Shown here: in pieces, positions 56,250-64,000 of the stretch
Layout of the letters: each line of letters opens with the position of its first letter
Position numbering within the stretch: the stretch's first letter is position 1
Source of the DNA: Oidiodendron maius Zn
Taxonomy: Eukaryota > Ascomycota > Leotiomycetes > Myxotrichaceae
DNA length: 64,000 nucleotides
Direction of reading: 5' to 3'
Assembly (NCBI GenBank): GCA_000827325.1
Contig: KN832875.1
Span: forward strand, 1,798,001-1,862,000
The notes under the pieces: model-generated
What the model saw: the letters and a program-made list of their open reading frames with translations, nothing else
Told to the model about the DNA's origin: nothing
Database searches by the model: none
Translations under genes and position numbers: made by a program

Positions 56250-59200
56250 TTATCTCCTACTACTCCCTTCAATCCCAATCAACTTGGCCAGCGCCCCATT
56301 TTTTGCGCACAAGTGGTCAAATTCGCCTTCTTCAACCATTCTCCCCTCCGCGATAACCACAACCCAATTAGCTACTCTCATCATCTCCACTGCATGGCTG
56401 ACTACTACCACTGCCATGCCCTCTCTCACCAAGGCTCTCACTACGCTTCTTACACCCTCCGCATTCTCTCCATCCAATGCGCTGGTAGGTTCGTCCAGGA
56501 TAAGGACCTTCGGTCTCCGAACTAGAGCCCGCGCAATCGCTATCCGCTGCGCCTGACCACCTGATATTCCCATACCCCCGTCCCCGATTATAGTTTCATA
56601 TCCAACATCTAGAGACATGATGAATGAATGAATGCCAGCTTGCTCGGCAGCCCGTTGCGCTGCTGATAAGCTTCGGAAAGGCGAGGTTTCTGGGAGGCCG
56701 TAGATGATGTTGTCTAGTATACTGGAAGGGAAGAGGACGGGTGCTTGTGGCACGACGGAGATCTGTGACCGGAGTGCTGAGATGCTGCAGTTCTCAACGG
56801 AGACGCCGGCAAACCTGAGAGGTGGTGGAGAGATGAGGAATTGTGGCGGGTCGCAGGGATAGAGGCATTGAAGGATAGATAAGATGGTCGACTTCCCTGA
56901 CCCGGAAGGCCCGACGATGGCAGTACAGGTGCCGGCAGTAATGCGTAAGGAGATATTAGAGAGAATTTTGACGTGTGGTTGCTTGGTATATGTGAGTGAG
57001 AGATCGGTCAACTGGATGGGGAGAGGAGTGGCTAGACGCCTCGAGCCTTGCGTCTCGTGAGATGCGTCGAGCGGAAGATTGGTAAGACGAAGCATAGAAC
57101 TTGCAGTTGCGCGCGAGGAGCCTATTTGCGGTACCAGAGAGAGCATGCTGCTGGCATTGGCGATCCCAAAGAGGAGGAGGTTGACAACTTGGATCATGCT
57201 GTTTACAGAATGAGAGCCGGAGGCGACGAGCACGGTTCCGTAGTAGAAGATGAGTGCGGTGATAAAGAAATTGAGGGCGTCCGAGAGTCCAAATAGAGAT
57301 CCAGTGTATAGTGCCCGAGAAATGCCAGTCTTGTATGTCTCTTTCATAGCGTAATTGTGCTTTTGTGTAAAGTAATCCTCTAAGGTAAGAGCTTTCACGA
57401 CTCGAATGTTTGCAATGGTCTCGGTGAAAATGCTGGTAGAATGTTCGGCGCTCCTGTTACACCTGTCTTCCCACTTGCTGCTCACCATATGGAAAATCCT
57501 TGTGATGATATACACGACTGGCCCGCAAGCAAGTGCAACAAGAGTGATTTTCCAGGATATTATAAAAGCTGCGACGACCGAAATACCTAGCATCCATATT
57601 ACAGAAAAGACAGGACCGGCAAAACGGCCGACGAGGTTGCGCATCTCTTCAGCATTCCTATCCAAACACTCATTCAACTGGTTGGGAGAGTTCTTTTTGT
57701 CCTCAAACCAGGACTTGGGCTGGGCTAGAATCCTTTTCAATGCCTCTAGCCGTAATGAGGTGACCCATAATTGCGCACAAAATTCGAGCATATAGTGTGC
57801 ACAAAAACAGGCCAATCCATCTAAGATGGCAATTCCAAGTAGACACAGAGCAAATTTCAAAGCTTGCCTCGCTCTTTCATCTTGAGGAAGATAGAATACG
57901 CCTAATAACCTAGCAAAGACGTAGCCAAAAGCAGGCGTAGAAGCCCCCACTATGAACGCGGCAAAGAAACCAAGTACGAAGATTATTCTGTCATGAAGAG
58001 TTAGAGTCGGCCAAATAGTCCCGAATATCTTGGTCAAGGAAGCTGGAGCCGTGTTTTGACCACCATCATAATTCTCGCTCAGAATACTCTCTGCAGCTGG
58101 TAGCTCCAGAGGTAGACTAGATGCCAACGTACGTCCAGAGCTTGGTTCAGTTCCTGCAGCTGGAGATCTATTGCGTGATAATGGAAACCCTGCAGGTCTT
58201 TCGTAACTAAGTCTAGGCACACGACCACGAAGAGGATATGCTCTGCTCTCCACGATGGGTGATGGCGTCCGGGGAGTGGAGAGAGGTGACAGAAAGGATA
58301 CTCCAGACGGACTTCTGCTGTTACCTAACTGAGGAGTGCTTGCGGTCGCATGAGGTGACCAACGGAAGCCTGGTTTAAAAGTGTTTGGCTGCGTATCTGG
58401 AATACTGAATGATGGACAACTGGACGACGGACTTGGTACATAGAAGACCTTCGGGATGTAACGCGAATGATAAGGGAAATTCTCCTCACAGGTTTCCGTC
58501 ACACCGGAGGGCACGTAGGATTTGATCTGCCTGCTTTGTTCCATGGTCTGGTCATGGCATAGAAGGGGCGCAAACCTTGCTTGCATTGTAGCGTCCAAGT
58601 TCTTGCGATATCCCTCTTGAACTACTTTTGCATCATCCAAGACGTAGATATAGTCATCGTCCAGGATCTGTGATATATCATGAGTGATGATTATGGTTGT
58701 TTTGCCTTTGCGCCATTCTCTAACTTTTGCCATGACTTGCAGTCTGCTGGTATGATCCAAAGCGCTAGTTGATTCGTCTAGGATCAGTATAGATGCGTCT
58801 CGAATTCGAGCCCTCGCGATTGCGACTCTTTGTTGCTGTCCTCCACTTAATGTTCTGCCACCCAATCCGACAACGGTATCCAAACCGTCTGGCATTTCTT
58901 CTATCGTTTCCCTCAGGCAGGCAGTCTCGCACGCCCTGTGAATATCGTATAAGCCACACATATCTCGATTGCCGAAGGAAATATTCTGTCGTATTGTCTC
59001 GTTGAAGAGTACACTATCTTGTTGGACAAGCGTAATATTGCGACGCACCCAGCTGGTATCTATAGTTTGAATCGAGCGACAGTCAACAAGGATGTCACCT
59101 GAGAGAGGTTTGTAATATTTCATGAGAAGGTTGCCAATTGTGCTTTTCCCAGAACCGCTAGGCCCAACTACGAATGTCATTTCCCCACTAGGGAAAAATA

Positions 59201-60541
59201 GACTGACATTGCTGAGAACATATTGCTGCGCATTAGATGGATATGCAAAGCATACCTATGTCGCTAATTAGCATTATTTGGTGTGGGATGGGTATTATCT
59301 ACATTATTGATCTCAAGATCCCCAGCACAAGACTCTGGCTGCGTCAGGATTTTTTCTGCTGATCTTCCCCGGTCATCTTGTATTTCACGCATGACAGACT
59401 TTAAGGTCTCCCCAGCTGATATGCCCTTGGCAAGCACCAGCCATTGAGGAAGTACAACTTCAGCTGCCTGCAATGCGCTCAGACATGCATAAAAGGCTGT
59501 CAAAACATGCCCAGGATCGAGACCATTATTCACTAAATATATGCCAAGCCAGAAGCCTTGGACAAATAAACCTACCATCAGGAATTTGATAATTCCGAAT
59601 TGAAGGGCATTAATTCGTGCTTGCAGTAGATAGTATTTGGTGACTTCCTTGACAGCGCAATTATATTGCCATAACTCCTGGTTTTGCCCATTAAAAGCCT
59701 TGACAGTGTCTATAGCGGTGACAGCAGTGTTGGCAAATTTGGATGCCTTGCTAAGTTCTCGTTTCTGTGCTTCGATAGCGGGAGCAAGCCCTCTGGATAC
59801 TAGATAAAGGATGCCACAGACAAAGGGCAAAGTTGCTAGCAGGGCGAGGGTAAGTTTCCAGGTGGAGTAAAACGCGATCCCGAGTGACGTGAGGACTGCC
59901 ACAGTTTCAAAGAAGAGAAGGCCCAGAGGCTGCGAGAGTGCCAGCTGTAGTTCTCGAATCTGTCTGCGGATGTTTAGTACGCATATTTTCTCCTTAAGTC
60001 AACAAACTTACGTTTGTATTCGTATCAGCAGTGATCCGATTCCATCTTCACGTAGGTCATACCACCTTTGGTCCCTATCCAGTAGGGCTCTGAACATCTT
60101 ACTACGCGCGGATCTTGCTTGACTCTCGCCAAATATTATCCAAGCGGATTGAAAGATGAATTCTGCTATCCAAGCTGAGACGCCTAGAACAGTCAACGCT
60201 ACACACCATATTGAAATGTCGTGCAGCGCAGCTTTTGCTCCCAACGTGCCTCCCCCAAATTGTGCTAAGAGGGAGAAAATTCTGCCAAAGAATACGGAGG
60301 CGACAGGTTTCAATAAACCGGATAGAATTGTGCCACTCCCAGAGAACACAGCAAAGACCCAGTGTGCCCTGGTCGTGAATATGAATAAAGACTTCCATGA
60401 AGACGAGGATTTGGCAGTATTAGGCGTCTCGATGGGCTGTAATTCATAAAGGTCTTGTCGAGAATCACCTCTTTGGATCGGTACGAGCCAGTCTCTCATA
60501 TTTTCAGGGCCGGCATGGCTGCCGACTCTTAATCGGGCCAT
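56250..60541 (-). CDS. STE6: Ste6-like full-length ABC transporter (a-factor exporter type)
   Basis: Three exons: 60012-60541, 59303-59963, 56250-59255, in phase, 1398 residues. The layout is TMD1 (about 50-380), NBD1 with Walker A GPSGSGKST, signature LSGGQQQR and ILILDEST, then a Ser/Pro-rich linker of about 150-180 residues. TMD2 and NBD2 follow, with GPSGSGKST, ISGGQAQR and VLILDEPTSALD. Both halves have a switch His (IITHD, VVVSH). It is an ABCB/MDR-type exporter of 1.4 kres. In fungi this class includes Ste6, which exports the farnesylated mating pheromone. The ortholog claim rests on length and layout, so a broader MDR pump cannot be excluded. Confidence 0.8.
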
Positions 60542-61129
60542 CTTGTCGAGATGGAGATGGCGGAGCGGAGGTCAAATGAGAGGTTAATAAAGACATTATT
60601 GAAGAAAATTCGTATGACGCAAGGAAAATACACAGCAAACCCGATCAGCTGTCACGCAGATTACATCGATACAAGAGTCAAGGGGTAGTTATTGTGGTGC
60701 AGGATCTGGTCCGTTGGTATTGTTGCCCCTTACCATTGTTCTCTTTAAGCGAGGTCTTGTCCACAATGCTCCAGCGATGAAATTCTTCCCGGCCACTCAT
60801 CTCACATAGCAGCCTTAAAGACGGGGAGACCTAAGTTATCCAATAAAAAGAAGTCTGATTCTGTCTATCTCACTGATGTTAGCAGCGTCTCCCCTTCAAT
60901 ATAATTTCCCCGCTCTAGTAGCGACAGCAAAGCGAGGCTGTCTTTGCTGAAGGACGGGCGACCGCGACGCAGCTGGCTATGTACTTGTTGCCCACTACTT
61001 TGATAGCCGGAAGCCTCGAGACAAGTGCATCTTGATCCATCTTATTGCGCTTCCAAAGGATGGTGCATGGCGACCTTGTAGGCTTACATGAAAATGCAAC
61101 GCAAGTTAGGTCTACCCATGAGACAGCAT
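60542..61129. other. Promoter region of the Ste6-like gene and 3' flank of PBDC1
   Basis: 588 bp lie between the transporter start (60541) and the PBDC1 stop (61130). Frames here are not convincing; the frame at 60915-61199 overlaps the PBDC1 last exon out of frame and is a shadow. Confidence 0.45.
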
Positions 61130-61806
61130 TTATGACTTTGCGGCTCCGTCCTTGGCTTTGGTTGCCACTTGCTGCTTCTGGTAATTTTCGGATATCCAAT
61201 CGTTCAGGCCCAGGCGGTTTCTCGCAATCTCGATGGCGTAGAATTGCATGCGAGGAACTGCACCCTGTTAGTCATGTCCAGTCTGTCAGCCGACGGGACA
61301 GCATCTACCAAATATGGTCTCTTCTTTTCCATATTCCAGCCTCGGATTTACTCTGAGCATTGTACCAAAGTTGTAGTCATCGACCTTCTTCTCGTACGCC
61401 ATCATGAACTTCCGCCATCGCTCCTTGCCGCTTTTGCTCTTCATCTCATCTTCATCGATGGTCTTGGAGACATCAAGTTCGGGGAAATCGGTCTTCAGAT
61501 GCTCGTATATTTCATCGTCTATCTTAGTGAGGCGCAAGCTAGATCCGGGAACCTTCTCGAGGATGGCCCAGTATGTGGACATGTGCTGGACGACTTGTTG
61601 CGGCGTCAGTGGCGGGGTAATGAGATAGGTTTGTTGGGATGGGACGTTGCAAACCTTTGACAGCGAATTGCTTTTCGATCTGCAAAGCTATCAGAAACAA
61701 TCTTATAGATATACGATAGATCAAACACCTATAAGAAAGGGTACCTTACATCTTCGAGGTTGTCTGCCTCTTCAGGGTTGAAATTGGCTGGCGCTGCGAC
61801 CGACAT
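61130..61806 (-). CDS. PBDC1: PBDC1 family protein (yeast YPL225W homolog)
   Basis: Four exons: 61750-61806, 61655-61679 (25 nt), 61309-61593, 61130-61257, in phase, 164 residues. The protein runs MSVAAPANFNPEEADNLEDI, EKQFAVKVVQHMSTYWAILE, then the PBDC1 core LRLTKIDDEIYEHLKTDFPE, WRKFMMAYEKKVDDYNFGTM and ETIFVPRMQFYAIEIARNRL. Length and these blocks match the eukaryotic family closely. The yeast protein acts as a nascent-chain chaperone for eEF1A, a role I carry over by homology. The last splice acceptor was chosen as GGTGCAG before TTCCTCGC because it restores FVPRMQF. The GC-rich start codon context is ordinary. Confidence 0.88.
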
Positions 61807-63483
61807 GATGTGGGCTAGTTTGGCTTTTAGAATAATGAAGAAGTTGTTTACGTATGAGAAATAGCTGGTTTTACAGCTGGCGCTTGAAGATCGAAATGTC
61901 GAACGGTCGGGCACAAAAGATGATTTGAGATGTTCTTGATTGCTCATTTCCTACTATACAGTTTTCTAGAGGCTCGGATTTTAGTTTTCCCGAAAGCGAT
62001 GCTACAAAATCTGACTCGAGAAGTATCCCCTCACGCTAGAATGGGTAAGCTGTCCAATAATACACCCCATTTAACATTTATTCATGAATTAGGAAAAGCA
62101 AAGCGTAATGTTATGCATTTTCCTGAATATCAAATCAGACTGGAGAATTTGCATAAATCCCTACTAGCGTGGGCAGTTCGCAACGGACGAGGGGATCGTA
62201 TGAAAGTGCAGTGCCATAGCGAGGCCTGTGCTTAAGCTTAGACTTACCCGGGATAAGGGTTCTCAAATAGACAAACCTGCGTTGCGACAGGCTGTAGAAG
62301 GGACACAATGGACCTACGGCCCAGCTTTCGAACAGGCTATCAATCGTACGGCCAAAATTGCCCATGGAAAAAAAATGCTTGGAACAATGGTTGTGGGTCC
62401 TGACCTCGAATTTTCACCGATTTCTGACACAAATTTTGAGGTCGGCTTATGCAAGTATTATTCAGGTAAGAAGCTACTTAATGCGCGTATCAAGCGTGGC
62501 TGCAGAGAATCGGAGCTTCATAAACCTTTAGATGGCTTCAAACAGGCTCATCCTGTCAAGAAAGGTATCTCTATAAGGGCAAGCAATAAGGTCTATGGTG
62601 AGGATCGAAGGAACTGTACCGACCTTCTTGATGTCCAGCAATAGCCACCAAGTTGCGAAAATGCGGTATCACGCCACAGTCTATAATTCTGACCTGGCAC
62701 AGAAATAAGAGGGATCTAGTCCTGTTGCAAAAATTCATCAAAGAAGCTGATTATAACAACGACATCCTGCCACCAGATGCGAATTGTATACCAACGGTAC
62801 ACCAAATTTGAAGAAACATGCCTAAGAATTGTCCCGCAGCTCTCGAAATCCTCTTCCCTTGCCTATTTGAGGATCATGAACTTGTGGGACAGAATCATCG
62901 GGCGTTCCCAGATACTTTACAGTTGTAGTTAAGTTTATCTACGGACTGGTCGGCTAGTGTTCCTAGAAGATACTTTCGACGGACTTCGACTTCCTAATAA
63001 AATAATCTTTCCCTTTGCCTAATTGACGTGTGTGGATGATAAAAAGTGGTTGATCTCATAGAAATTTTAATATATTCCCTACCTTTTGAATTAATCTGGT
63101 GTGCGGTTAGTCTAAAGCAGCAACAATCCTTTTATTCAAGTCCAAACCCTTTATTTTGTCCTTTTTAAATCAGGGTTTATTAGGCGCTGGGTGCCTAAAG
63201 TCCTTATGAAAAGGTAACTGTGCAGACAAACAACTCAAGGTGAGGGCGGCCGCATCCAGAAACTCTCTTCTAGAACACTGATATGAACTAATACCAAAGA
63301 AAAAGGCGTCAATAGACGCAATGAAGCGTCGAATCCTAAAAAGCTCCGAGATATCTAGTCTAATAGCTAGCTGTGCAGCCATAATCCAATATTTAAAGAA
63401 CGCTTTCAGACTCTTTTGATGTCTTTTAGTATTCTCTCAACTATCCACCGTGTAAAATTGAAAGCGAACTAGATAACCATACC
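61807..63483. other. Region with an unrecognised plus-strand frame
   Basis: About 1.7 kb. A plus-strand frame at 62228-62644 reads 138 codons (LTRDKGSQIDKPALRQAVEG, TYGPAFEQAINRTAKIAHGK) and could be a small gene or the fossil of one, but I recognise no family. Nothing else is supported. The minus frame 63170-63382 is Leu/Arg-rich and probably chance. Confidence 0.3.
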
Positions 63484-63973
63484 TTAAACGCTTAATTCCA
63501 CGGCATTGCTGGCTTCGATATACTTCTTGTAAGGCTTCAGCTTAGTCTGAACTTCACCTTCTGGATCCTGGCAGTAATTGATGACCTGCTCTGGGCATCT
63601 ACCAATAAAGTTCTTTGGGTCCATCATTTCATCTATCTCATCAACTATGGATGAGAAGAATGGAGTTTTCTTGATGCGCTCGATCAGATCATTGGGCTTG
63701 CCCCCTCTGACGACGTCGCTTGCTTGATGACTTAGAACTCGGATCTCCTCATGAGCCCGTTGACGATTTTCACCCTTCGAAACGAGCTTCATGAGGATAT
63801 TTTCAGTGGCCATGAAGGGGAGCTCAGCCATGACATGGCTGTGAATGACGGCAGGATACACCACAAGGCCGCTGCAAACGTTATTTAATGTGAGTAGAAT
63901 GGCGTCAGCCGATAGAAACGCCTCGGGAATTGTGATACGACGGATAGAGCTATCATCCAGGGTGCGTTCAAAC
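63484..63973 (-). CDS. ADE13: Adenylosuccinate lyase, 3'-terminal exon
   Basis: The last exon, 63484-63973, is preceded by an intron whose acceptor lies at 63974-63975; the gene continues beyond the right edge. It encodes the C-terminal ~163 residues: FERTLDDSSIRRITIPEAFL, SADAILLTLNNVCSGLVVYP, VIHSHVMAELPFMATENILM, and the helix run RAHEEIRVLSHQASDVV, ending FIGRCPEQVINYCQDPEGEV... and a short tail. This is the last third of the fumarase/aspartase-superfamily enzyme, which splits adenylosuccinate and SAICAR in purine synthesis. The run reads through 63871 without an intron (NNVCSGLVVYP is continuous). N-terminal active-site residues are outside the window. Confidence 0.93.
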
Positions 63974-64000
63974 CTAAACTGTCAGCCATTGTAAAAAGGT

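Noticed and set aside
62228-62644. 138-codon plus-strand frame as a confident gene
   Set aside because: No recognisable family, no clear promoter or splice context; kept only as an unrecognised frame in the region entry.
63864-63880. Apparent splice acceptor just upstream of GLVVYP in ADE13
   Set aside because: The frame reads on without break through NNVCSGLVVYP, matching the family, so no intron is needed.

Overview
This is a filamentous ascomycete nuclear window, most likely a Leotiomycete (Helotiales-like). That placement is inference from fungal-only families (DUF3468 Zn2Cys6 regulator, DUF7702, DUF3632, GT90, SUR7, GH28), many 45-60 nt GT-AG introns with CTNAC-type branch points, and transposon remains whose stops look like CpA-to-TpA (RIP-type) damage. 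Exon boundaries were worked out by hand from splice signals and checked for phase; they are predictions.

Layout, left to right. At 1-16.8 kb lies ordinary housekeeping: the 3' part of the TFIIH subunit TFB3/MAT1, an AP180/CALM-type endocytic adaptor, mitochondrial aspartyl-tRNA synthetase, a CENP-U/AME1-like inner kinetochore protein, a Cep57/Ppc89-like spindle pole body protein and, divergently, a URI1/Bud27 unconventional prefoldin. At 17.8-24.3 kb are a Zn2Cys6 transcription factor, a seven-span DUF7702 membrane protein and a five-exon conserved orphan ending in a PPAY motif.

At 24.6-34.6 kb is the most interesting stretch. A GT90 (CAP10-like) glycosyltransferase gene on the minus strand has its 3' half at 24582-25433 and its 5' half at about 33886-34637. 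About 8.4 kb of foreign or accessory DNA lies between them: a decayed Tc1/mariner-like transposase, an open pair of plus-strand genes (a DTGS retropepsin-like protein and an acidic basic-patch partner), an APH-like phosphotransferase pseudogene lacking its catalytic core, AT-rich blocks, and two Tad1-like LINE fragments in opposite orientations.

At 35-41.7 kb are a tiny three-exon zinc-binding protein, the myristoylated PPZ-type phosphatase and a single-pass membrane protein. At 44-50.4 kb are a DUF3632 gene with an in-frame TAG, a secreted endopolygalacturonase with a six-cysteine N-terminal module and a 12-nt exon, and a SUR7/PalI-type four-span membrane protein. At 53.8-64 kb are a DPP5-type S9 peptidase, a Ste6-like full ABC transporter, PBDC1 and the 3' end of adenylosuccinate lyase (ADE13), which runs off the right edge. 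Several gaps of 1-3 kb (38.3-40.5, 41.7-43.9, 47.2-49.4, 50.4-53.8 kb) show no recognisable gene. There is no operon logic: the genes are independently transcribed and mostly unrelated in function.
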